64,000 nucleotides of DNA from JANQQN01 sp964519665 (GCA_964519665.1 CAZFIV010000007.1:1-64000), one strand, 5' to 3'; positions 9,147 through 17,265 are shown, numbered from the stretch's first letter. Notes: generated by a model from the letters alone, not told the origin. A program made the numbers and translations.

Positions 9147-11087
9147 TTAGGAGGAGGGTGTGTCCGAGGGCGAGGGGGCGGGATGGGCGGGGGGTGGGAC
9201 TTCCCATTGCCCGAGGGCCGCGACCTTTTCGGCGAGTCCGGCGGCGGTGACGTCCTCGGGGGGAATGGCGGGTCCGATGTGAAGGCCGACTTTGGCGCGA
9301 ATACGCTGGAACGGTTTGGAGAACGGCTTGCCCCAGAAGTAACTGAAGAAGCTGCCCCACATGCCGGTCAGCGCGATCGGAACCACGGGTACCGGGGTCC
9401 GAGCCACGATCTTTTCGATGCCCGGCCGAAAGGGGCTGAGTTGTCCGTCCCGCGACACCCGGCCTTCCGGAAAGATGCAGATGACGCCGCCCGCATCGAG
9501 CTCTTCGGCGACGAGGTCGAACGCTTTGTCCATCAGCGACGGGTCTTCGGCCCGGGGAGCGATCGGGATGACCTTGGCGTCCCGAAACAGCCACCCCACG
9601 AGGGGCAGCTTCATGAACGTGTAGAACATCAAGAACCGTGGGGGACGCTTACAGGCGCTCGCCACGAACATGAAGTCGATATAGGTTGGATGGTTGCACG
9701 CCAAGATGACCGGGCCTTCCTTGGGGATATGCTCTGCGCCTGTGATGTTGAGGCGATACATCAGGTTAGTGACGACCCACACCATGAAACGCCACATGAA
9801 CGTGGGCAGCAGGTGGTAGATGTAGAGGGCGACCGCGATGTTCATCGCTGCGAGCACGAAATAAATCCACGGGGTGGGGATGCTCTGGGCCAGCATCACC
9901 GTGATCATGCCGCCCGCGAGAAGCATGAAGACCGAGTTGATCAGGTTGTTGCCCGCGATGACTCGAGATCGGACCTCGTTGGGGCTGTTGCGCTGAATGA
10001 GCGTGTACAGCGGAACCGTGAAAAAGCCACCGAACAACGCGATCATCAATAGATCGAACGAGATGCGCCAGCCCGTAAGGAACGCCAGGAACGCTCCGAC
10101 GGACATCGTTTGGGCTCCGCCGCGCATCCAGTCCGGCGAGCCCACCCAAAACAGGTCGCCGAGAAACAAGCTCATTCCGATCGAGCCTAGGGGCACCAAA
10201 CCGAGCTCGAGGCGGTCGCGACTGAGTTGGTCGCACAGCATGGAGCCAATGCCGATGCCGACGCAGAACAGCCCCGTCAAATAGTTGAGCCCGTACGGAT
10301 TCGTTCCGAAGATGCTCTCGGAGTATGCGCCGATCAGCGCGAGCATTCCGGTTCCCACGAACCAGAACCATGAAATCCCCAGGATGCTCAAGAAGACGGT
10401 CTCGTTGACTCGAGCGATTCGGAAGAGATCGAGATTCGGAGTGACGGGATTGAGACTGATCGGCAAGTCGGGGGAGGACGCCGGATGCTTCTCGATGAAC
10501 AGCGAGATCACCGCGCCCACCGCTGCGATGAACACCACCGCGATTCCGACGGCGGCCGGGCCGTCATCGGCGCCGAACATGCCGATCAGGGTGCCGCCGG
10601 TGATGATGCCCAGGAGCACCGATAGGAACGTTCCCATCTCGATCAGCGCATTGCCGCTGACGAGCTCTTCCTCCTCTAGAACCTCGGGCAAGAAGCTGTA
10701 TTTGGCGGGGCCAAAGAACGTCGACTGAAGACCCGTCAAGAACAAGACGACCAGCAGCAGCTCCATGTTCTGCATGAGTAGCCCCAACAATCCGAGGCCC
10801 ATGATGACGATCTCGGCGAGCTTCACCCATCGGACGACGTTCGCTTTCGCGTTGCGGTCGCTGATCTGGCCGGCGGTGGCCGAGAAGAGAACGTACGGCA
10901 GGATGATGATCACTGTGCTCGCGGCGACCAGAGTCTTCGAGTCGAGCCCGACCACCTGCAATTGACGGAGCACGATATAGGACACCAGCCCCTGCTTGAA
11001 GACGTTGTCATTGAACGAAGTGAGGAAGGACGTCCAGAAAAAGGGCCAGAAACGGAGCTGACCCATCAGCTGAAATTGGCTCGCCAT
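9147..11087 (-). CDS. LplT-like MFS transporter fused to a PlsC-type acyltransferase
   Basis: 646 residues. Residues about 1-420 are a 12-helix major-facilitator module with the LplT signature region (FLTSFNDNVFKQG, LQSTFFGPAKYSFLPEVL). Residues about 440-620 are a 1-acylglycerol-3-phosphate acyltransferase domain with CNHPTYIDFMF (His466, Asp471: H-x4-D) and FPEGRVSRDG. In enterobacteria LplT flips lysophospholipid inward and Aas re-acylates it; here transporter and acyltransferase are one polypeptide without the AMP-ligase domain found in Aas. The expected role is lysophospholipid uptake and re-acylation at the inner membrane, with acyl-CoA or acyl-ACP supplied by another enzyme. The tail is Pro/Ser-rich. 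Confidence 0.9.
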   Translation of the reverse strand: MASQFQLMGQLRFWPFFWTSFLTSFNDNVFKQGLVSYIVLRQLQVVGLDSKTLVAASTVIIILPYVLFSATAGQISDRNAKANVVRWVKLAEIVIMGLGLLGLLMQNMELLLVVLFLTGLQSTFFGPAKYSFLPEVLEEEELVSGNALIEMGTFLSVLLGIITGGTLIGMFGADDGPAAVGIAVVFIAAVGAVISLFIEKHPASSPDLPISLNPVTPNLDLFRIARVNETVFLSILGISWFWFVGTGMLALIGAYSESIFGTNPYGLNYLTGLFCVGIGIGSMLCDQLSRDRLELGLVPLGSIGMSLFLGDLFWVGSPDWMRGGAQTMSVGAFLAFLTGWRISFDLLMIALFGGFFTVPLYTLIQRNSPNEVRSRVIAGNNLINSVFMLLAGGMITVMLAQSIPTPWIYFVLAAMNIAVALYIYHLLPTFMWRFMVWVVTNLMYRLNITGAEHIPKEGPVILACNHPTYIDFMFVASACKRPPRFLMFYTFMKLPLVGWLFRDAKVIPIAPRAEDPSLMDKAFDLVAEELDAGGVICIFPEGRVSRDGQLSPFRPGIEKIVARTPVPVVPIALTGMWGSFFSYFWGKPFSKPFQRIRAKVGLHIGPAIPPEDVTAAGLAEKVAALGQWEVPPPAHPAPSPSDTPSS

Positions 11088-11140
11088 CGAGTGCGGGCAT
11101 CTTCACCAACGGCCCCCCCAAACGCAATGCAGGGCGCTGG

Positions 11141-11608
11141 TTAGCTTGCGCCGAGAACTTCGATGACTTCGGGCGGCGCCTGCACGAGCTCGATCAGCAC
11201 GCCTTCTCCGCTCATCGGAAACGCGTCGTTAGCGCGGGGATGAATGAAGCAGATGTCGTAGCCGGAGGCGCCCTTGCGGATGCCTCCGGGGGCGAACCTG
11301 ACCCCCTGCGCGGACAGCCACTCGACCGCTGCCGGCAGGTCATCGATCCAAAGACCGATGTGATTCAGGGGAGGCTCATGGACCTTCGGTTTTCGATCCG
11401 GATCGAGTGGCATCATGATGTCTACTTCGACAGCGTGAGGGCCAACGCCGATCTGAAGGATGTCTTCGTCGACATTTTCCGCCTCGCTTTGGTAGTCGTG
11501 CGAACGCGTCAAACCGAGAAGGTCGATCCACAGGGTGGCGAGGCGGCCTTTGTCGAGCCCGCCAACGGCGATCTGTTGAAGTCCGAGAACTCTGAACGGT
11601 CGAGACAT
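11141..11608 (-). CDS. VOC (glyoxalase/methylmalonyl-CoA epimerase-like) protein
   Basis: 155 residues. The vicinal-oxygen-chelate fold shows two beta-alpha-beta-beta-beta halves: VLGLQQIAVGGLDKGRLATLW, then LNHIGLWIDDLPAAVEWLSAQG and EGVLIELVQAPPEV. His in LNHIGLW and Glu in LIELVQ fit metal ligands. The general layout is like methylmalonyl-CoA epimerase or lactoylglutathione lyase, but the first-half ligand is Gln-containing (LQQIAV) rather than the usual His, so the exact activity is uncertain. It sits 53 bp upstream of the LplT-PlsC gene on the same strand. Confidence 0.8.
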   Translation of the reverse strand: MSRPFRVLGLQQIAVGGLDKGRLATLWIDLLGLTRSHDYQSEAENVDEDILQIGVGPHAVEVDIMMPLDPDRKPKVHEPPLNHIGLWIDDLPAAVEWLSAQGVRFAPGGIRKGASGYDICFIHPRANDAFPMSGEGVLIELVQAPPEVIEVLGAS

Positions 11609-11668
11609 AGGGCCCTATGCTGGTTCGAGGCCTGGTTCGGGTCAAATCGGACTGGGCCGATGTTTGAT

Positions 11669-12085
11669 TCAGCCAGACCTCCAACCTCTAAACGCGGTGA
11701 GGCCGGGCCGCCGCCGAGCTGCGTTCACGACCCGCTTGACTCGGGCGTAGACGAAAAAAAACGCGTTGACCTGCGTGCGATCCCAGGGCGTCAGGGGCTG
11801 CTCGGATACGATGAGTTTCGGATCCTCGGCACCGGCATCCACGAAGTCCACGACGCCCCGCAGGGGCGCGCGAAGCTCCGTGCCCGGCGCTAGGCGAGGG
11901 CCCAACACCACCGCATCGACCGGATCTCCATCGGGTGCGAGGGTTCCCGGCATGGACCCATAGTTGAACGGGCACGGCAGCGGCGACACCATGTCGATCT
12001 TCCCGGCCGGGTCTCGTTTAACGAATCCGAACCGCGCGACCTCGATCACCACGTTCACCGGTTTGTTGAGCTCGTAGCTGTCCAT
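11669..12085 (-). CDS. Short inorganic-pyrophosphatase-like protein
   Basis: 138 residues, shorter than usual family I bacterial PPases (about 170-180). The active-site core is kept: FNYGSMPGTL and DGDPVDAVVLG (three Asp ligands), then DAGAEDPKLIV (further Asp and Lys). The N-terminal Glu/Lys region is present in altered form (VVIEVARFGFVKRDPAGK), while the C-terminal helix differs from typical PPase and is Arg-rich. It may be a divergent pyrophosphatase or an enzyme acting on another phosphoanhydride. A canonical PPase lies at 31317-31892, so this one is not the only candidate for the housekeeping role. Confidence 0.75.
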   Translation of the reverse strand: MDSYELNKPVNVVIEVARFGFVKRDPAGKIDMVSPLPCPFNYGSMPGTLAPDGDPVDAVVLGPRLAPGTELRAPLRGVVDFVDAGAEDPKLIVSEQPLTPWDRTQVNAFFFVYARVKRVVNAARRRPGLTAFRGWRSG

Positions 12086-12219
12086 CGTTCGTGGTTAGCG
12101 AGGTTGCGCTTAGCACCTGATGACTGCAGGCCCCTGCGGTGGACCGGAGCGCCCAAAGTCCGCTCCTTTGTCACACCTAGCCGACCGCCCTGGGATCGCT
12201 TCGCTTACGCTCAGCTCAT

Positions 12220-12648
12220 TTAGTTTGCGAGGTCGAGCTCGATTTCTTCGACGACCGCGACGACGTCCTTGACGTCGAGGATCCGCAAATCTTCGTCCCA
12301 GGGTACGGGAAGGCCTCTGTCTTTTGCGAAGAGGACCTTCGCGCCTTCGGGCACCCCAGATACATTGGTGCCGAAGCCCTGGTCGGGGTCATCGGCCGAT
12401 GCCCGAGCCACCTCCACTACTTCGCCGTACGCGGCCTGGGCTACGGCGTCCTTGGATCCTGGAGGCAGATACAAGCCCCCGGCACTGCGGTCGGTGCTCC
12501 TGATGATCCGCACCAGGACCCGGGGCCCCAGGGGCATCACGTGCCGGGATACCCGATCCGGTGGGGCCAGCGGTGACCGCTTCGCAGGCTCGACGTCGTC
12601 GGACGGCTCGGCGGTGTCGGGACGCGATGGATCGTCCTCGTGGCTCAT
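12220..12648 (-). CDS. GroES/Cpn10-like co-chaperonin with N-terminal extension
   Basis: 142 residues from ATG 12648, with a GAGG ribosome-binding site six bases upstream. Residues about 38-142 match the Cpn10 fold: MPLGPRVLVRIIRSTDRSAG at the start, a mobile-loop-like GGLYLPPGSKDAVAQAAYGEVV, and KVLFAKDRG. The first about 37 residues are an acidic/Pro-rich extension absent from GroES. No groEL is adjacent, and the conserved mobile loop is altered, so pairing with GroEL is uncertain. It may be one of the orphan Cpn10-like proteins known in several phyla. Confidence 0.75.
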   Translation of the reverse strand: MSHEDDPSRPDTAEPSDDVEPAKRSPLAPPDRVSRHVMPLGPRVLVRIIRSTDRSAGGLYLPPGSKDAVAQAAYGEVVEVARASADDPDQGFGTNVSGVPEGAKVLFAKDRGLPVPWDEDLRILDVKDVVAVVEEIELDLAN

Positions 12649-12814
12649 CGAGGACCTCTAACCACGTGGCGCAAGGTGGGTCCAGCCCGGCGATGCGACC
12701 ACCCCGACCGCGGTTGGGCCCGAGATGAGGCGGTGATCCGGCGTTCCGAAGCACTCCGCGCTTGACCAGTCCCGGGTAGGGGTGGAACCACGCGATAAGC
12801 TATGGCGCACAGTC

Positions 12815-12837
12815 CCGGCCGGCGCCGGAAGGGCCGG
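12815..12837 (+). promoter_or_regulatory. GC-rich hairpin in the infC leader
   Basis: CCGGCC (12815-12820) pairs with GGCCGG (12832-12837), about 15 bases before the infC ribosome-binding site. Such a stem would be stable in this mRNA and may influence infC expression. No promoter with good spacing was identified upstream. Confidence 0.3.
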
Positions 12838-12851
12838 CGGGTCGGGGCGAT

Positions 12852-12858
12852 AAGGAGA
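12852..12858 (+). promoter_or_regulatory. Ribosome-binding site that decides the infC start
   Basis: AAGGAGA is a near-perfect anti-16S match. It lies seven bases before ATC at 12866, and no ATG, GTG or TTG is available at that distance. Confidence 0.75.
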
Positions 12859-12865
12859 TAACACC

Positions 12866-13573
12866 ATCAGTCGCAGAAGATACTTCGGGCGGGTACAACG
12901 AGAGCCGCAGCCACGTCGCAATCGAGAGATCCGCCTTTCACCGCTCAAGGTGATCGATCATACCAACAAGCTCATTGGCGTCATTGAACGCGATGAAGCG
13001 CTCGCGCTCGCCGAAGCGGCCGGTCTCGATCTCGTCGAAATCCAAGCCAATCAGCGTCCCCCGCTGTGCAAGATCATGGATTTCGGCAAGTACAAGTACG
13101 AGCAATCCAAGCGGACCCGCGAGAAGAACAAGACCAACAAGGCCAACGAAGTCAAAGAGGTTCGTCTCGGCCGCTCCGTGAAGATCGACAAGCACGATGT
13201 GGAGCTGAGGGTCGCCCAGGCGCGCAAGTTCTTGTTGGACGGCCACAAGGTGGTCATCGTTCAGCGCTTCCGGGGGCGTGAGTTGGCGCACCCCGAGATC
13301 GGTCAAGAGCGTCTGGTGGCGATCAAAGACCAGTTGGCAGAGATCGCCAACGTCGTGGCGCCACCGGTCATGTCTGGTCGACAGATGAGCATGACGCTTC
13401 AGCCCGACAAGAACAAAGTCGAGACCTACAAGCGCAAGCACAAGGTCGATGAGACGCCGCTGCCCGAGCCGCCCGATGACCTCGACATCGATGACGATGA
13501 TGATGACGACGATGAGGACGAAGCGGTCGAAGAGGTGCAGGCGAACGATGCCGCACCGGAAGCGACACCTTAG
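12866..13573 (+). CDS. infC: Translation initiation factor IF-3, ATC start, acidic C-terminal extension
   Basis: 235 residues. IF3 sequence starts at SRRRYFGR and REIRISPLKVIDHTNK, upstream of the first conventional start codon (GTG 12950), so translation must begin earlier. ATC 12866 follows a strong AAGGAGA site and gives a complete N domain. Conserved parts are DLVEIQANQRPPLCKIMDFG (N domain/linker) and KEVRLGRSVKIDKHDVELRV with VVIVQRFRGRELAHPEIG (C domain). After the normal end, about residue 190, a tail of some 45 residues rich in Asp/Glu follows. IF3 keeps the 30S subunit free and proofreads initiation. Rare starts are typical of infC because IF3 rejects non-canonical codons and so autoregulates itself; Myxococcus IF3 (Dsg) is known for an AUC start and a C-terminal extension. 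rpmI and rplT do not follow. Confidence 0.95.
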   Translation: MSRRRYFGRVQREPQPRRNREIRLSPLKVIDHTNKLIGVIERDEALALAEAAGLDLVEIQANQRPPLCKIMDFGKYKYEQSKRTREKNKTNKANEVKEVRLGRSVKIDKHDVELRVAQARKFLLDGHKVVIVQRFRGRELAHPEIGQERLVAIKDQLAEIANVVAPPVMSGRQMSMTLQPDKNKVETYKRKHKVDETPLPEPPDDLDIDDDDDDDDEDEAVEEVQANDAAPEATP

Positions 13574-13584
13574 GCTGACCGACG

Positions 13585-14154
13585 ATGGCCGACCTCAAAG
13601 CACAGGTGGATGCCGCTCGGGCCGCGATCAAGCGAGCGATCGCGGCCGCGATGGTTCGCCGTGAACAATCGGAGGCCGCCTCGACCCGCCTTCAGGCGCT
13701 GCTCGCGGCTCGCGAAACGACGGGAGCGGACATCGAGGCGGCCGAGCACCTCCAGGCCGAGCTCGCCATGCACGAGCAAGCGTTGGCGTCGGCGGAGCAT
13801 GACATCGACACGCTCAAGACCGAGTTGGCCAGCATGGATGGGCTCGAGCGTCAGGCAGACCGGGTCCAAGTCCTCGAAGCGGTTCGCCGCGCGCATGAAG
13901 GCACCGCGGTCGCTGTGGCGACCCTCGACCGCGTACGCGCGTCGATCGACGCCTTAGAGACGGAGACGCGACTGAATGAGGAACTCGCCGCTGAGGTTCG
14001 GCAGGAGCGTGAGGCTACCGAGGCGGCCGCGGAGGCGGTGGCTCGGGCTCGCCTCGCTGAGCTGAAAGCGCGGCGGACCAGCGCATCCAAGGACGGACCC
14101 ACCGGCCAAGAAAACGATCCGGCTCCACCCAAGAAGCCAAAGCGAACCATGTAA
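13585..14154 (+). CDS. Coiled-coil protein of unknown function downstream of infC
   Basis: 189 residues, Ala/Glu/Arg-rich, with almost continuous heptad pattern from about residue 3 to 165 and a basic tail ending PPKKPKRTM. No catalytic motif, signal peptide or membrane segment is seen. The gene starts 11 bases after infC, so the two are almost certainly co-transcribed in the place where rpmI-rplT would be expected. I do not recognise the family; a structural or nucleoid-associated role is only a guess. The reading frame has the codon pattern of a real gene and ends just before the 40-bp tandem repeat. Confidence 0.7.
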   Translation: MADLKAQVDAARAAIKRAIAAAMVRREQSEAASTRLQALLAARETTGADIEAAEHLQAELAMHEQALASAEHDIDTLKTELASMDGLERQADRVQVLEAVRRAHEGTAVAVATLDRVRASIDALETETRLNEELAAEVRQEREATEAAAEAVARARLAELKARRTSASKDGPTGQENDPAPPKKPKRTM

Positions 14155-14160
14155 TGCGGC

Positions 14161-14395
14161 CCGACGGGCCGCGGAAACCGCGGACGCGGATGAGGCGGGC
14201 NNNNNNNNNNNNNNNNNNNNNNNNNNNNNNNNNNNNNNNNNNNNNNNNNNNNNNNNNNNNNNNNNNNNNNNNNNNNNNNNNNNNNNNNNNNNNNNNNNNN
14301 TCATTGGCCGGCGGAAACCGCGGACGCGGATGAGGCGGGCTCATTGGCCGGCGGAAACCGCGGACGCGGATGAGGCGGGCTCATTGGCCGGCGGA
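14161..14395. repeat. 40-bp tandem repeat (minisatellite) spanning an assembly gap
   Basis: The 40-base unit beginning TCATTGGCCGGCGGAAACCG occurs completely at 14301-14340 and 14341-14380. A partial copy is at 14381-14395, and a diverged left copy (last 30 bases intact) is at 14161-14200. Between them is exactly 100 N, so the true copy number is unknown. Each unit contains ATGAG/CTCAT arms able to form a short hairpin. The right-hand partial copy is the end of the dihydrolipoamide-dehydrogenase-like gene, including its stop codon, so the repeat grew from the 3' end of that gene into the space between two convergent genes. Confidence 0.9.
14201..14300. other. Scaffold gap (100 N)
   Basis: Round-length run of unknown bases placed inside the 40-bp tandem array. 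It marks an unresolved repeat, so distances across it are not real. Confidence 0.99.
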
Positions 14396-15817
14396 TTCGG
14401 CAGAGTCTTCGGGTGGACATAGGCCCGACACCTTGAGCCTCTGGGCCAAGTCGCGGATCGCGGATCGGATCCCCTCTTCGATGACCGGGTGATAAAAGGG
14501 TAGCCGGTTGGCTTCCTGGGCGCTGAGGCCGCTTTGCACAATCCACGCGATTCCGTGCGCAGTGTGCTCGACGCGGGGGCCGAACATCTCGGCGCCGATG
14601 ATGCGACAGCTTCGTTTATCGCCGTAGATTCGAACCATTCCCGCGTTCTTGCCCATCACGCGGGCGCGGCCCTGGTCACCATAAGAAACTTCGCCGATCT
14701 CGATATCCTCCGGCTTCAGGTCTGCGAATCGGGGGCCCACCATGCCGATTTGGGGGTCGGTAAACGCGACCGCGAGCGGCGTTCGCCGGACGGTCGACGA
14801 GACGTCGGGGAACCGGGCAGCGTTGCTGCCGGCGATCCGACCCTCGTCAGCGGCTTCGTGCAGCACGGGCAGGTGACCGCACACATCCCCGGCGATGAAG
14901 ATCGACGACGTCCCGCACTGCATCGTCTGGTCGTCGTGCACTGGCACTCCGCGGCGATCGAGCTCGAGTCCGGTGGCTTCGAGGTTGAGCCGGCCGAGGT
15001 TGGGTCGACGCCCGGCCGCCGCGAGCACCTTCTCGAACGTGCCGCGCCGGGTCTCGCCCGAAGCGCTTCGCCATTCGAGGTGGAAGGCACCGTCATAGCT
15101 GACGTGACTCAATTCACACTTGAGATTGAGGTCGAGCTCACCGCCCAGGACCTCTTTGGCGGATGCGAATACGGCCGGATCCGTGAGCGGGCCGATCGAT
15201 TCAAACGGATTGAATAGACTGACCCGGACGCCGAGCCGGTGCAGAGCCTGTCCGAGCTCCAGGCCGATGACCCCGGTGCCGATCACCGCGACCGATTCCG
15301 GCAAGTCCGTCCACTCGAACACATCGTCGTTGACCGAGACGTGCTGCCGAACCGCGTCAAGCGGCGGAGGAACCCACGGCGTCGACCCGGTCGCGATCAC
15401 CACCGTGTTGGCGACCACTTCGGTGTGGTCATCGATGTGAAGAGTGTTGGGCCCCGCGAAACGCGCGGTGCCGCGAAGTCTTCGGTCGGCGGGCAGCGCT
15501 TCGGTCGACTCGACCACGAAGCCCGCGAACCGGTCGCGTTCGCTCCGAACGCGCTCCATGACGGCCTGTCCATCGACCCGCACCGCGGCCGAATCGACGT
15601 GAATGCCGAACAGGCCGGCATGCCGAATCTCATGGGCAGCGTCGGCGGCAGCGATCAGGAGTTTGGACGGCATGCAGCCGACCCGCGCGCAAGTCGTGCC
15701 ATAAGGGCCGTTTTCGATCAGGACCCATCGTTTGCCGGCGCGCTCGGCTTCGCGCCGGGCGTTGAGGCCGGCGGTGCCGGCACCAATGATGGCCACGTCG
15801 GTGGTGATGTTCTGCAT
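14381..15817 (-). CDS. Dihydrolipoamide-dehydrogenase-like FAD/NAD disulfide oxidoreductase
   Basis: 478 residues. The N terminus has the FAD-binding VAIIGAGTAGLNARREA, the redox pair TTCARVGCMPSKLL (Cys43 and Cys48), a second Rossmann motif VAVIGTGVIGLELG for NAD(P), IFIAGDVCG for FAD, and the C-terminal HPVIEEGIRSAI with the catalytic His-Glu pair. All residues for a dithiol-disulfide oxidoreductase are present. No 2-oxoacid dehydrogenase E1 or E2 genes are nearby, so it may be an orphan Lpd, a mycothione/glutathione reductase relative or a soluble transhydrogenase-like enzyme. The stop codon lies inside the first partial unit of the 40-bp repeat. Confidence 0.9.
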   Translation of the reverse strand: MQNITTDVAIIGAGTAGLNARREAERAGKRWVLIENGPYGTTCARVGCMPSKLLIAAADAAHEIRHAGLFGIHVDSAAVRVDGQAVMERVRSERDRFAGFVVESTEALPADRRLRGTARFAGPNTLHIDDHTEVVANTVVIATGSTPWVPPPLDAVRQHVSVNDDVFEWTDLPESVAVIGTGVIGLELGQALHRLGVRVSLFNPFESIGPLTDPAVFASAKEVLGGELDLNLKCELSHVSYDGAFHLEWRSASGETRRGTFEKVLAAAGRRPNLGRLNLEATGLELDRRGVPVHDDQTMQCGTSSIFIAGDVCGHLPVLHEAADEGRIAGSNAARFPDVSSTVRRTPLAVAFTDPQIGMVGPRFADLKPEDIEIGEVSYGDQGRARVMGKNAGMVRIYGDKRSCRIIGAEMFGPRVEHTAHGIAWIVQSGLSAQEANRLPFYHPVIEEGIRSAIRDLAQRLKVSGLCPPEDSAESAGQ

Positions 15818-15921
15818 AGCGTCGCGATAACACGCCGACGAGAGGTTCGCTGCCGGCCGCCGAACACGATTTCAGCTGAGACCAGGCCGAGACACGGAGT
15901 CGCTCGTGACGCGCGAGGTCG

Positions 15922-17265
15922 TCAGTCGGTCGTAGGAACGGTGGCGGTTCGGGCCGCGGGGAGCGCCGGCTGACCATCGCGAGTGGGTTGTCGCACGGCG
16001 CCCGGGTCGAGCCGGACCGCGAATCTATAGTAGCGCTCGGCAAGCTTGTTGCGACCCTGGGAACGGTAGGCGTCGGCCACGATCATACTCAGCTCGGCGA
16101 GGCGTCCGCGTCGCCGGCCATGGAAATGGCGAGGTAGCAGCTTGATGGCGCGCCGCGCGTCGCGCGCGGCCTCTTCCGCGGCTCCATCGCTCAGTTGTCG
16201 GCGCGCCGACGCCAGCAAGCCCCTCGCCTCTACGTACGGACGACACTTCGGGCAAGAGCGAGGAAACGCTCGCAATTCGGTCAGTCCGTCGCGGTAGCTC
16301 GCCCCGGGTCTGGAGGTCATCAGGCAACCGGGGGGATGATCGAATACATCGGGAATGCCGAACACGGCGTGCGCGATCTCGTGCGCGAGCAGGTATGCAC
16401 CGAGGATCTCGGCGCGTTCATCCATCGTGGCGGGCGCTCCGTTGAGTTCCGAGAGCTGCCGGATATTGGTGTCAATACCGAAGGTCGTCGCCAGGAGCAC
16501 TTGCCCTCCGAGCCCGGAGCGGGTCGGGCTCTGCACGGCAATGCCGCCGATTTTGGCCTTGCCGAAGACCGAATGAGGGTGGGGCTCGGTCATGAGGTCG
16601 GCCAAAATGAACGTGTTGGTCAGGACGATGTCGAAGTCCGTCTGCCGTTTCAATGCACATAACCACCCGACGAAGGAGCGGGCGGAGGTCGTTCGGGGCT
16701 CGATCAGCGGCGATCCGGTGGATGTTCTGAGACCCTTGAGGGTCTCGACGGTCTCCGTATAGTGGTCGACGTAGTAGGCATAAGCGTCGCTATGCGACTC
16801 GATGGAGACGCTTGTGGTTCCTACGAAGCCGCGCAGGGAACCGACGTTCCAACGGCGAAGGAACTTCTCCGCTGAACCTTTGAATGGCGCGAGCTCGGCC
16901 GGCCCGTGGCCCGTATAGCGGGCCTTGAAGAGGTCGCGGCACCTCGGATCATCGACCTGGGCGAAGATCCCGACGAACCGGTCGATGGGAAACCGGTAGC
17001 GCACCAACATCCGTGGCGGCAGGGCCGCAAACCGCGTTTGGAACTCCTCTTGCGCAAAACGCAGCGCCTTCTGCACGAGCCGCTCGTCGAGGGGCGGAAA
17101 GTCCGGATCCTCGACGAGCGCGACGACCAATGTGGTGTCGGAAAGGTCGACCAACGGCCCTAACGGGCCATCTTCCCCCTGTGCGGATGCCCCGGCCGAA
17201 ACGAGGTTCATCGCGAAGGTCAGACCGAACCCGACGACCCGTTTCCATGAATCGCCCCATCGCAC
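15922..17265 (-). CDS. Secreted metzincin-like zinc-protease protein with C-terminal TPR-like helices
   Basis: About 447 residues from GTG 17265; an in-frame TTG at 17298 is also possible. The GTG gives a basic start (RWGDSWKR) followed by a hydrophobic signal segment ending GASAQ. The middle has LLAHEIAHAVFGIPD, an HExxH zinc motif, followed by PPGCLMTSRPG, which could be the Met-turn of a metzincin; a CPKC pair follows about 25 residues later. The last about 90 residues look like TPR helices (RRAIKLLPRHFHGRRRG, AERYYRFAVRLDPG). The role is unknown, perhaps periplasmic proteolysis. The third zinc ligand is not in the exact metzincin spacing, so activity is uncertain. The gene lies downstream of rsmB on the same strand. 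Confidence 0.65.
   Translation of the reverse strand: MRWGDSWKRVVGFGLTFAMNLVSAGASAQGEDGPLGPLVDLSDTTLVVALVEDPDFPPLDERLVQKALRFAQEEFQTRFAALPPRMLVRYRFPIDRFVGIFAQVDDPRCRDLFKARYTGHGPAELAPFKGSAEKFLRRWNVGSLRGFVGTTSVSIESHSDAYAYYVDHYTETVETLKGLRTSTGSPLIEPRTTSARSFVGWLCALKRQTDFDIVLTNTFILADLMTEPHPHSVFGKAKIGGIAVQSPTRSGLGGQVLLATTFGIDTNIRQLSELNGAPATMDERAEILGAYLLAHEIAHAVFGIPDVFDHPPGCLMTSRPGASYRDGLTELRAFPRSCPKCRPYVEARGLLASARRQLSDGAAEEAARDARRAIKLLPRHFHGRRRGRLAELSMIVADAYRSQGRNKLAERYYRFAVRLDPGAVRQPTRDGQPALPAARTATVPTTD

Noticed and set aside
14301..14395. Possible CRISPR array
   Set aside because: The 40-bp units follow each other directly without spacers and there are no cas genes; it is a tandem minisatellite.
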